Source of the DNA: an uncultured Colwellia sp.
GTDB lineage: Bacteria; Pseudomonadota; Gammaproteobacteria; Enterobacterales; Alteromonadaceae
DNA: 62,744 bases
Reading direction: 5' to 3'
NCBI GenBank assembly: GCA_913063325.1
Contig: CAJXYE010000023.1
Coordinates: forward strand, 1 to 62,744
Every line of letters starts with the position of its first letter. Within the stretch, counting starts at the first letter, position 1. A model generated the notes under the pieces. That model searched no databases. It saw only the letters and a program-made list of their open reading frames with translations, and was not told the DNA's origin. Positions 19,150 through 27,378 of the stretch are shown piece after piece. The position numbers and the translations under genes are program-made.

Positions 19150-20132
19150 TGCAGCGTCCATCCTTTTCTAAACCAGAATAAGAAAATACCCGCGACAATA
19201 AATATCAAAGGGTAACCCGAGTCATGCCATGGGCGACTGTTGTCATCAACTATCACAAGGTTGTGCTTAATATAATTATTAACACGCTTAACATCATTGT
19301 TGTCATTGCTCATCAAGATAAGCCGGCCGTTACTGTCATTACTCAAAGCTGTAAGCTGTTCAAGTTGTAAGGGAATAATATCAGCCGTTAATGTTTGCGA
19401 CTCTTGCGTTAATTGTGATGATTTACCAATGCCCCAAACGAGCAGTTGTGCTGATTGTTTAGCAAAAAAGTGTTGAAAGGCACTAACCGTATTACTGGTT
19501 GCACCATCGCCGACTAATAAAACTGTGCCAGGCACGTTAGTGGTAGCTAGTAACTTATCAACTAAGGGGATAATTGTTTCAGGTAATTTTCCAGAAATTG
19601 GCATGATCTTTTCTTCTAACGCATCAAGAAAGTGTCGAATCATCTCTCTGTCATTAGTCATCGGCATAACGACATGAGCGCTGCCAGCAAAGGCAATCAG
19701 TGCGGTTTTACTATCACCTCTAAGCTCAAGTAACTCAATAATCTTTTGTTTAGCGCGCAATAATCTTGAGGGCTGTACGTCAGATTGCTCCATGGTTTTA
19801 GATACATCAAGTGCAATAATAAGTGCGGCATTATTCTCATTAAAAGGGGAGGCTTGCTGTTGCCAAGTAGGTCCCATTAATACGATGCAAAGTGGCACAG
19901 CTAAAATTAATGACATCTTTTGTGGAGACAACCAGTTGTTATTATTACCACTTACCGTCAAAGATGACAAAACTTGCTCTGACATCAAAGATCGCCATTG
20001 CGCTAAACTATCATCGCGTAATGAAAGGGCGCGAATAATATAAAAAATCACTAGAAATGCTAGCAGCCAATAAGGGCGTAGAAAATGAAAGTGTTGCATG
20101 CTAGCAAAAAATTGCGAGATATCATCAATCAT
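19143..20132 (-). CDS. batB: BatB-like von Willebrand factor A membrane protein
   Basis: A 329-residue inner-membrane protein. A transmembrane segment near residues 20-37 and another near 60-80 precede the VWA domain. The metal-ion-dependent adhesion site reads DVSKT (LDVSKTMEQSD, about residue 108), so the usual second Ser is Thr, which can still coordinate metal. Further VWA strands carry ALIAFAGSAHVVMPMTND and VLLVGDGATSN. A C-terminal hydrophobic helix (YPLIFIVAGIFLFWF) ends in a basic tail. It overlaps batA by four bases (ATGA) and batC by seven. With BatA it probably forms the metal-dependent protein-binding face of the complex. Confidence 0.85.
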   Translation of the reverse strand: MIDDISQFFASMQHFHFLRPYWLLAFLVIFYIIRALSLRDDSLAQWRSLMSEQVLSSLTVSGNNNNWLSPQKMSLILAVPLCIVLMGPTWQQQASPFNENNAALIIALDVSKTMEQSDVQPSRLLRAKQKIIELLELRGDSKTALIAFAGSAHVVMPMTNDREMIRHFLDALEEKIMPISGKLPETIIPLVDKLLATTNVPGTVLLVGDGATSNTVSAFQHFFAKQSAQLLVWGIGKSSQLTQESQTLTADIIPLQLEQLTALSNDSNGRLILMSNDNNDVKRVNNYIKHNLVIVDDNSRPWHDSGYPLIFIVAGIFLFWFRKGWTLQW

Positions 20133-21250
20133 TCAGTAACCCCTTGGTTGCTTGAGTTACTTGAATCAGCTAAACCATGTTGTTTGCCTAACTGCAAACG
20201 GATGCGAACATTGACGATAAATAATGCCAGCAGGTAAATGCTGACAAATAATACGATAGGGTAGTGATGAATACTTACCCTTGGTCTAAAAGAAAGCGAG
20301 TCAAACTGTTGTGGCTCTAGCTTATCAATCTCAGCATAAACGGCTAATAATTCATTACTGTTAAGTGCCTCAAAGCTTCTACCTTGCGTTACTTTAGCCA
20401 TTTCGGCTAATACCTCAAGGTCTACTTTTTCTTCGCCAACAGCGGCTGGGTCGCCAATTGCTATGGTATATATTTTAATATCATGGGCTGCTGCAACTTT
20501 GGCCGCTTCTACTGGCGGCACTTTTGAAGCGGTATCATTGCCATCGGTTAAAACAATTAATACCCGGTTCTGGGTATCAGATTGTTCAAATACGCTGATG
20601 GCTAAACCAATAGCATCACCAAAAGCGGTACTTTGACCCGCCATACCTATATCACTTTCGTTCAGTAATGCTTGCCAAGTGCTTATGTCGTCAGTAAAAG
20701 GTGCTTGTAAATAAGGAGCATCACCAAACAGAATAAGTCCTAATCTGTCATGTTCACGAGTTTTGACAAAGGCATTGAGTACATGTTTAACAGCGACCAA
20801 ACGATTCACTAACTCGCCTTGTGCTGAAGTGTCAGTGTGGGTATTAGCGCTGTTAGTATCAGTATTAGCACTATTAGTCTTAGTAAACGTGTTGTTTTTA
20901 ATAGCATTAGGTAAAGTAAAATCGTCAACTGCCATTGAACCCGATAAATCGACTGCTATCATGAGATCTCGCGCAGATTTTTCTTGGTTAATCGGTGCGC
21001 CAATCATTTCAGGTTTAGCGATAGCAGTGACAATACAAAGCCATGAAAAAGCAACAATGAGTCTTTGCAGATTATTACGATTAAGCAGTACCGCGCCACT
21101 TTGTGGTTGTTCACCAGTGACATCAACAAGGCGAGCAAAGTAGGGCACTTTAATAGATGATTTACGTTCTTTATAAGCTGGTGCAAATAAGGTTACTGCA
21201 AAAGGGGCCAGCAGTAATACAAAAGCCCAAGGGTAGACAAATTCAATCAT
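20129..21250 (-). CDS. batA: BatA-like von Willebrand factor A membrane protein
   Basis: A 373-residue protein with an N-terminal hydrophobic helix (WAFVLLLAPFAVTLF), a second near residues 67-85, a VWA domain and a C-terminal transmembrane helix (YPIVLFVSIYLLALFIV). The intact MIDAS motif is DLSGS in AVDLSGSMAVDDF, supported by LILFGDAPYLQAPFTDD and VLIVLTDGNDTAS. Just after the MIDAS region a Thr/Asn/Ser-rich insertion repeats the phrase NTDTNSANTHTDT, encoded by near-identical short DNA repeats around 20835-20880. It overlaps both neighbours by four bases. The role is as for batB. Confidence 0.88.
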   Translation of the reverse strand: MIEFVYPWAFVLLLAPFAVTLFAPAYKERKSSIKVPYFARLVDVTGEQPQSGAVLLNRNNLQRLIVAFSWLCIVTAIAKPEMIGAPINQEKSARDLMIAVDLSGSMAVDDFTLPNAIKNNTFTKTNSANTDTNSANTHTDTSAQGELVNRLVAVKHVLNAFVKTREHDRLGLILFGDAPYLQAPFTDDISTWQALLNESDIGMAGQSTAFGDAIGLAISVFEQSDTQNRVLIVLTDGNDTASKVPPVEAAKVAAAHDIKIYTIAIGDPAAVGEEKVDLEVLAEMAKVTQGRSFEALNSNELLAVYAEIDKLEPQQFDSLSFRPRVSIHHYPIVLFVSIYLLALFIVNVRIRLQLGKQHGLADSSNSSNQGVTE

Positions 21251-21858
21251 GGCTGACCTCCTAAATCACTTGGTAACTGATTTTTAGGAAAATCATGATA
21301 TTTAATCCATAACGCTATTTGCTGGCTAAGTAGCTTCAAGGCTTTATTAAATTGGTCATCTAACAGGTCAATATGAGCAATATAAGCGAGTTTATTTAAT
21401 AACAGTTCAGATGATAGGGGAAAAGACAGGGCTGCGGTCTGATGACTAAATTTTGTTTTAGTGCAATGTGCGTCTAACCATAATGCCCATGCATTACCTG
21501 ATAGCTGAGTGATTTCATTTCGGCGAGTAATAATAAGTTCAGCACTTTGAGTTAAGTGATTATTGTTATTCACCTGACAAGCTAAAAGCGCCGTTTTGCG
21601 AAGTAATGCCGGTAACTGTCTGACATCTGCCTCATTTGAAAGAGAACATTGTGATAGCCAAAAAAGTGCTTCACGGCGATAGGCGTTAGCTTGGTAGGTT
21701 TTCCAAGATTGATAACCTTTATTAATCATAAATATGATCAATACAATACATATTATTTTCCATGCAATGGTTTGCGGGACATAGCTAATCGTTTCGGGGG
21801 CTATTGTTTCAACGATCTTTTCTAAAAGATAATTACCCCAAGGTTTTTCAAAGCTCAT
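21247..21858 (-). CDS. DUF4381 membrane protein of the Bat operon
   Basis: A 203-residue protein with one transmembrane helix (about residues 32-48, IICIVLIIFMINKGYQSW), followed by a basic stretch and a mostly helical cytoplasmic region. This is the size, topology and location of the DUF4381 proteins between DUF58 and BatA genes in gammaproteobacteria. It overlaps both neighbours by four bases, so it is translationally coupled within the operon. No catalytic motif is visible; a structural or assembly role is inferred from position only. Confidence 0.75.
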   Translation of the reverse strand: MSFEKPWGNYLLEKIVETIAPETISYVPQTIAWKIICIVLIIFMINKGYQSWKTYQANAYRREALFWLSQCSLSNEADVRQLPALLRKTALLACQVNNNNHLTQSAELIITRRNEITQLSGNAWALWLDAHCTKTKFSHQTAALSFPLSSELLLNKLAYIAHIDLLDDQFNKALKLLSQQIALWIKYHDFPKNQLPSDLGGQP

Positions 21859-22862
21859 CTCTTAGCTCCATGCCCGAGGGCTTTACGCAATTGTTGCTCA
21901 ACAGGGGCAATAGTATCAATTTCAATTAACGGGATTCTATATTTTTTAGCGGCTTTTACGTAACTTTCTAACTGGCGTGCTATTTCAGTTTCATACTTCT
22001 TTTGAATCTGTTTATTATCAGAAGAAAATTGAATTTGTTGTTTACCATCACTGACAATCATTTGTGACATTTTAGGCAAAGTTTGTTCTAGGGGATCAAA
22101 AATATGACAAGCAATAACTTCATTATGTTGTCTTAATTGTTTAATAAAATCGGTGCTTTTATCGTTAAAACCGTGACCATCACCAATTAAAATGATTAGG
22201 CCATTATGACTGGATACTTTATTTAACGTTGCCAACATTTTGTTAAATGACTCACTATCACTAGCGTTTTCCTGAGCGCTTTTATCAATCGATTTATTTA
22301 AAGATTTGTCTAAAGGTTTGTCTAAAGATAACTCATGGTTTTTCTTTAATACTTCACTGAGTAAATTGACGACATGCTGCCTACCGCGCTTGGCAGGAAT
22401 TACTTTAGTTTGTTGATCATTATAAATAACCGCACCAATGCGATCGCCACTATCACTGATTTGCCAAGCAATTAAAGCAGAAAGCTCAGCTGCAATCACT
22501 GATTTCATTTTATTTGTGCTACCAAAGAACATGGTCATGCGTTGATCTATGGCTAAAAAAACATTGCGCTCACGTTCTTCGGTGAACACCTTAATATGCG
22601 GCTTGCCAGTTCGTTGCGTTACTTTCCAATCCATCGAGCGAATATCATCACCTGGGCGATAATGGCGCAACTCTTCAAAATTGAGTCCGCGGCCACGAAG
22701 TTTAGAAACATTTTTACCACTTAAGGCACTATTTGCCGGTTGATTAGGGGTAAACGAAAAACCTTTAGCCAAATACTTTAACCGGCGTAATTCATTTAAG
22801 TCAGCGTAAATTGCAGACTTATCTTCAGAACTATTTTTTTTGTTGGGAGTGCTGGCGCTCAT
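21855..22862 (-). CDS. DUF58 domain protein of the MoxR/Bat operon
   Basis: A 335-residue soluble protein of the DUF58 family. The hallmark segment FEELRHYRPGDDIRSMDWKV (about residues 62-81) is followed by KVFTEERERNVFLAIDQRMTM, a VWA-like fold with a degenerate metal site. A Lys/Asp/Ser-rich insertion, with repeats LDKPLDKSLNKSIDKS, interrupts the middle of the domain. DUF58 genes lie next to MoxR ATPases very widely, and the two are thought to form a chaperone pair. Nine bases separate it from the MoxR gene upstream. Confidence 0.85.
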   Translation of the reverse strand: MSASTPNKKNSSEDKSAIYADLNELRRLKYLAKGFSFTPNQPANSALSGKNVSKLRGRGLNFEELRHYRPGDDIRSMDWKVTQRTGKPHIKVFTEERERNVFLAIDQRMTMFFGSTNKMKSVIAAELSALIAWQISDSGDRIGAVIYNDQQTKVIPAKRGRQHVVNLLSEVLKKNHELSLDKPLDKSLNKSIDKSAQENASDSESFNKMLATLNKVSSHNGLIILIGDGHGFNDKSTDFIKQLRQHNEVIACHIFDPLEQTLPKMSQMIVSDGKQQIQFSSDNKQIQKKYETEIARQLESYVKAAKKYRIPLIEIDTIAPVEQQLRKALGHGAKR

Positions 22863-22871
22863 TGGAACCCC

Positions 22872-23870
22872 TTAGGCAACAGCCACCTGTTTTAGTATTT
22901 CATCGATGACGGCATCAGCAGTAATGCCGTCAGCTAGGGCGTCATAGCTTAGTACTAAACGATGGCGCAGTACTGAATGGGTAACTGAGCGAACGTCATC
23001 CGGGTCAACAAAATCTTTACCCTTTAACCAAGCCTGCGCACGAGCACACTTATCAATAGCTATGCTAGCTCTTGGGCTTGAACCAACGGTTAACCATTGT
23101 TGTAAAGGTGAGTCAGCATAACGTTCGGGCTTTCTTGTTGCCATCACAATAGCAACAATGTAATCAATGATGGCTTGGCTACAGTGGATATTATGGATTT
23201 CATCTCGGGCGGTGAAAATATGTTCTGGACTGATATTTTCAACGGTTTGTATGCTTTTTTCTTCGCTGCGTACTAACTTGATTATTGCTGCTTCAGCGGC
23301 ATCATCAGGGTACTCAAGATTGATTTTCATGATAAATCGATCCATTTGCGCTTCCGGTAATGGGTAAGTGCCTTCTTGCTCAATGGGGTTCTGCGTCGCT
23401 AATACCATAAAGAGTTCAGGTAATTTGTAGGTTTTACCTGCCACGGTGATCTGTCTTTCTTCCATCGCTTCTAATAGCGCAGCTTGTACTTTTGCTGGTG
23501 ATCGATTGATTTCATCGGCAAGTAACAGATTATTAAATATTGGACCTTGCTGGAAAGTGAGCACGGGTTTGCCATTTACTTCTTGATAAACTTCGGTGCC
23601 CGTAACATCAGAGGGTAATAAATCTGGGGTGAATTGCACTCGGCCTAAGTCAACGGCAAGGGATCGCGCTAAGGTTTTAATTGAACGGGTTTTTGCTGTG
23701 CCGGGCAAACCTTCGAGTAGAATATTACCATTAGTCAATAAGGCAATAAGCAAGGAGTCAACCACATGAGACTGACCAATAACCGATTGTTCGATTTGTT
23801 TTTTCAATAACTGTAACTGCGCTAGGGCAGTAGATTGTTCGGTCAATTTTTCGTTGCTTTGCTCAGTCAT
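22872..23870 (-). CDS. MoxR-family AAA+ ATPase
   Basis: A 332-residue AAA+ ATPase. Walker A is LLEGLPGTAKTRS (about residues 55-67), Walker B LLADEINRSPAKVQAALLEAMEE, then the sensor region MVLATQNPIEQEGTYPLPEAQMDRF, all diagnostic of MoxR proteins. A C-terminal lid domain carries VGSSPRASIAIDKCARAQAWL. MoxR ATPases use ATP hydrolysis to remodel partner proteins or insert metals and cofactors, usually with VWA proteins encoded beside them, as here. It is the first gene of the seven-gene Bat operon; 65 bases separate it from the cytochrome gene upstream on the same strand. Confidence 0.92.
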   Translation of the reverse strand: MTEQSNEKLTEQSTALAQLQLLKKQIEQSVIGQSHVVDSLLIALLTNGNILLEGLPGTAKTRSIKTLARSLAVDLGRVQFTPDLLPSDVTGTEVYQEVNGKPVLTFQQGPIFNNLLLADEINRSPAKVQAALLEAMEERQITVAGKTYKLPELFMVLATQNPIEQEGTYPLPEAQMDRFIMKINLEYPDDAAEAAIIKLVRSEEKSIQTVENISPEHIFTARDEIHNIHCSQAIIDYIVAIVMATRKPERYADSPLQQWLTVGSSPRASIAIDKCARAQAWLKGKDFVDPDDVRSVTHSVLRHRLVLSYDALADGITADAVIDEILKQVAVA

Positions 23871-23935
23871 CAGATGATCCCTTTCTTTTATTAATTTTAG
23901 TCAGTGTTTACTTTTACTACGATTAATTTTTTGCC

Positions 23936-26245
23936 TTAACCATTATTCAAAGCTTGCATTAGCCCTTGAATCACATTGATCGGTACTAACGGAGTAAGTT
24001 TATCTACACATTGTTTTGCTACACCACTCTTATGACGTACTTGCATGTCACATAAGGCATATAAATGCTGTGGGTTATTACTGAGCTTAAATGCCTGATA
24101 CAAGGCCTTATAGGCAGCTCTTGGTTGCTCTTGTTCTAAACTTAAGCCATAAACATAAAAATAATGGCTGTTTTGCGGTGCAAGTTTGGTGGCTATAGCT
24201 AACGCCTTAGCTGCACTGGTTTTATCTTTTATTCGAATATAAGCAAGACCTAAATTGTAAGGCAGACTGGCATCATCAGGATTGGCTTTTATGCCTTGTT
24301 GTAAAGAGGCAATGCTCTGTTGATGCTGCCCTTGTTGATAATAAACCTGGCTTAAATTCAAGTAGGCTTGTGCAAAGTTTTTTTCTATTATTATGCCTTG
24401 CTTGAAGGCCTCAATCGCTTGATCGTATTTACCTTGGTAGGCTGCAACTATGCCTCGATTGGAGTGTGAAAAACCACGGTCATTATTAAACTTTTGACTA
24501 GTAATATATTCATTAAGCGCAGGGGTTAATTGTTCACGCTGTTGGGTGGATAAATTTGACCACAAACTCGTTAAGGCAAAAGCGGCTGACGTTCTTACCG
24601 TTAACACGGGATCGGTTAATAGTGGTGATAATATGCGCCACTTTTCAGCGTTTGCCATACTTTGTGCACCTGAAATGGCACCTAAGCGAATATTCTCATC
24701 CTCGTTTTTAACCGCTCGGGCAATGGCAATAATCGTATTGGTATTGGAAACACTCGCCATTTTAGTTAAGGCAGAAGCACGGATAATACCCGCATAACTC
24801 ATTGTTTGAGAAATACGAGATAACTCTGAGGCCACCCCTTGTAGTTGTTGCTCATTTAATCCTAAGTTAATAGCTGAGAACACAGGAGCAAAATCTTTTT
24901 GTTCTTTAACCGTCGAGTTAGGGTACCAAGTATTGACTTTATTAGCGCTCCATTGACTATTTTTGTCTTTATGGCAGCTTAAGCAAGTATCAGGTGTACC
25001 GAGTTGCTTTGCTAACTCAGGTGTTGGGATATGAAATCCATGATCGCGCCTAGCATCAATTTCCATATAGGTTGTTTCTGGCATATGGCAATTGACACAT
25101 TGTGCACCCGTTGAGTCTTCTGGGTGTTTATGATGCTTGGTTGATGCGTAGTTATCAGACTGATGACATTGCAGGCAAAGTGATTCTACCGGCAGTTTTA
25201 ACTCCGCAGTATGTGGGTTATGACAATCACTGCAAACGACGCCATTTTTGTACATCTTAGATTGCAGGAATGAGCCATAGACAAAATTTTCGTTATACAC
25301 TTGTCCGTCAGGGTGATAATTGCTGCTGGAAATTAAATCTAATAAATAACGCTCGCCAAAGGCATTACCTTCAACATGACTCTTATTACTTATTTGCGTA
25401 CGTCTGCTATGGCATTGAGCACACACTAATACTTGCTGGCTATGATCAATAGCTTTAGGCGTTAAGGTCTTGCTTGCTGGAATTGATTGCCACTGTTTTA
25501 CTGATTTTGATACATCTCGGTCAAAACCTTTGCCTTTATTCTTTAGTGCAGTTGAACTTGTTGGTTTAGTTTTATCTTTTTGATTTGCCCACGTTAGATG
25601 CTCACTTGCTGCACCATGACAACTTTCACAAGCAACATTAATTTCACTAAAAGTGGTGTTGTAGCTATTAGTTTTTAAATCAAAGTTCTTAACTAGATTG
25701 GTTGAGTGGCAATCGGCGCACATGTAGTTCCAGTTCTGGCCAGTATTGGTCCAAAAAAACTCTTGATGATTTTCAGTCATCTCAGGATAGAGATTAAACC
25801 AACGTTGACCACCTTCCGCTTTAGCGCGAGAATCCCAAGCAAAGGGTATTAGTTGCACTCTACCATCGTTAAATTCCACCATGTACTGCTGTAGTGGGGT
25901 ATAACCAAAGGTATATTTTATTTGATAATCATGGAACTTACCGTCAGGGCCTTTGATATTAACCCAATATTGCAGACCCTTTTTAAAGAAATTACTGGCT
26001 TTAGCCGCATTGCTATTTTTTGAAGCTAGCGAGGCGTTGTCAAAATCACCCAAGACGCTTTCCTCATTGGCATGTTTCATTGACAGTTCATGATGTGAGC
26101 CTTGCCAATCTTGGTAGGCTTTTTCATGACAGCCAACACAGGCTTTTGAGCCAACAAATTCAACTGCATCACTTTGCGCTGAGCTTATAAAGCTAAAAGA
26201 AAAAACTAGCAGTAGGAAACAAGTATATTTTGGTAAATTTATCAT
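23936..26245 (-). CDS. Octaheme c-type cytochrome with HEAT-like and TPR repeats
   Basis: A 769-residue periplasmic protein with a signal peptide (to about SSAQS). Eight CxxCH heme-binding motifs are visible in the first 430 residues: CVGCH (C36), CADCH, CESCH, CAQCH, CSDCH, CLQCH, CVNCH and CLSCH. Then come HEAT-like helical repeats (about 470-570) with AFALTSLWSNLS and, from about 590, TPRs such as AIEAFKQGIIIEKNFAQAYLNL. Proteins of this design occur in marine gammaproteobacteria, and the heme part resembles the NrfA-/multiheme-type folds. Electron donor and acceptor are unknown. Thirty-five bases separate it from the SUMF1-like gene upstream, so the two are probably one transcript. Confidence 0.85.
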   Translation of the reverse strand: MINLPKYTCFLLLVFSFSFISSAQSDAVEFVGSKACVGCHEKAYQDWQGSHHELSMKHANEESVLGDFDNASLASKNSNAAKASNFFKKGLQYWVNIKGPDGKFHDYQIKYTFGYTPLQQYMVEFNDGRVQLIPFAWDSRAKAEGGQRWFNLYPEMTENHQEFFWTNTGQNWNYMCADCHSTNLVKNFDLKTNSYNTTFSEINVACESCHGAASEHLTWANQKDKTKPTSSTALKNKGKGFDRDVSKSVKQWQSIPASKTLTPKAIDHSQQVLVCAQCHSRRTQISNKSHVEGNAFGERYLLDLISSSNYHPDGQVYNENFVYGSFLQSKMYKNGVVCSDCHNPHTAELKLPVESLCLQCHQSDNYASTKHHKHPEDSTGAQCVNCHMPETTYMEIDARRDHGFHIPTPELAKQLGTPDTCLSCHKDKNSQWSANKVNTWYPNSTVKEQKDFAPVFSAINLGLNEQQLQGVASELSRISQTMSYAGIIRASALTKMASVSNTNTIIAIARAVKNEDENIRLGAISGAQSMANAEKWRILSPLLTDPVLTVRTSAAFALTSLWSNLSTQQREQLTPALNEYITSQKFNNDRGFSHSNRGIVAAYQGKYDQAIEAFKQGIIIEKNFAQAYLNLSQVYYQQGQHQQSIASLQQGIKANPDDASLPYNLGLAYIRIKDKTSAAKALAIATKLAPQNSHYFYVYGLSLEQEQPRAAYKALYQAFKLSNNPQHLYALCDMQVRHKSGVAKQCVDKLTPLVPINVIQGLMQALNNG

Positions 26246-26280
26246 AAGGCGATAACACTCCAGGACAAGAATGTAGACAT

Positions 26281-27165
26281 TTAATCTTTACTCATTACTA
26301 ATCTATAACCAATATCTGCCATACTAACATTGTTGGTTGCACCATCACGCATAAAGACTAAGTTCTCAATTGCGGAAAATTCATAAGCACCACCGCGAAT
26401 AACTTTCATCGCTTTTTTCTTCAGATCGTCTCTATTGCCTAAAAAAGGATTGTGATTTTCGGTTAAGCTATAAGCTTTTCGACTCATGTCATCAAGACAA
26501 AATTCCCATAAGTTTCCTGTCATATCATATAAGCCAAGCTCGTTAGGTTTTTTAAGTCCAACCGGGTGGCTTTTGTTTTTTGCATTGCCGGCATACCAAG
26601 CAACGTCATTGATATCATTCGAACCACTGTATTTATAACCTTTAGATTTATTACCACCTTTCGCTGCATAAGCCCATTGTGCTTCCGTCGGAAGGCTGAA
26701 TTCTTTACCCGTGGCAGTATTTAATCGTTCAATAAATAGCTGCATGTTAAACCAACTGACATTATTTACCGGACACTTAGCACAGAAGAAAAAACTATTG
26801 TTCCAGCCCATGACCTGCTCGAATATATCTTGTGTTAACTCATATTTACCGATGTAAAAAGCATCAAGGGTGACTTGCTTGACTGGTTGTTCTCGGTTTC
26901 TGGCTTTGGGAGAGTTAGAGCCCATAGAGAAACCACCAGCTTCAACCAGTACCATGTTTTTCATTAAGTCATGCAACATGGGTTTTGGTAATGAAAATAC
27001 TCTTTGTTTTTTTGTTATTTTTGCAACGTCTGCTACAGAGGACTCTGTTGTTGCTTCACTGGTTTGTGCATGACTGATAAAGCCCACAGACAATAAGCTC
27101 GTAATGAGTGAAAACTGAAAAACTATGCGCAGAGAAGTCAGTGAAAATGGGAGAGGTTTAATCAT
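26281..27165 (-). CDS. SUMF1/formylglycine-generating-enzyme-fold protein lacking the catalytic cysteines
   Basis: A 294-residue exported protein (signal peptide ending near SHAQT). It has the SUMF1/FGE-sulfatase fold: MVLVEAGGFSMGS (71-83), DAFYIGKYELTQDIFEQVMG (101-120), VNNVSWFNMQLFIERLN, FSLPTEAQWAYAAKGG, GLYDMTGNLWEFCLD (211-225) and VIRGGAYEFS (255-264). True oxidative FGEs have two cysteines just after RGG(S/A); here EFSAIENLVFMRD follows and neither is present. It is therefore unlikely to be a copper-dependent formylglycine-generating enzyme. It may be a binding or structural SUMF1 homologue serving the cytochrome. A sulfatase lies upstream, but a terminator separates them. Confidence 0.82.
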   Translation of the reverse strand: MIKPLPFSLTSLRIVFQFSLITSLLSVGFISHAQTSEATTESSVADVAKITKKQRVFSLPKPMLHDLMKNMVLVEAGGFSMGSNSPKARNREQPVKQVTLDAFYIGKYELTQDIFEQVMGWNNSFFFCAKCPVNNVSWFNMQLFIERLNTATGKEFSLPTEAQWAYAAKGGNKSKGYKYSGSNDINDVAWYAGNAKNKSHPVGLKKPNELGLYDMTGNLWEFCLDDMSRKAYSLTENHNPFLGNRDDLKKKAMKVIRGGAYEFSAIENLVFMRDGATNNVSMADIGYRLVMSKD

Positions 27166-27290
27166 AACAGCCGTATATTCTTATTCAATAATGTGGATGG
27201 GAAGTTGATTGATATTCATATTCTAAAGAAAGAAAATTTCTTACTTTAGAACTGTCGGTGAATCATTGACTAAGAACAGTGCTGAAGTAA

Positions 27291-27326
27291 AAATTAAAAC
27301 CATCATAATATTTGATGGCTTTTTCG
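27291..27326 (-). terminator. Terminator downstream of the sulfatase
   Basis: CCATC (27300-27304) and GATGG (27314-27318) pair around a nine-base loop, with A-rich sequence on the plus-strand left side (T-rich for minus-strand transcripts) and T5 on the right. It is placed to end the sulfatase transcript before the SUMF1-like gene. Confidence 0.55.
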
Positions 27327-27378
27327 ATGATTTAAATGTTAATTAAGTGATTATAACGTCACTTAGTAACCTATCGAT

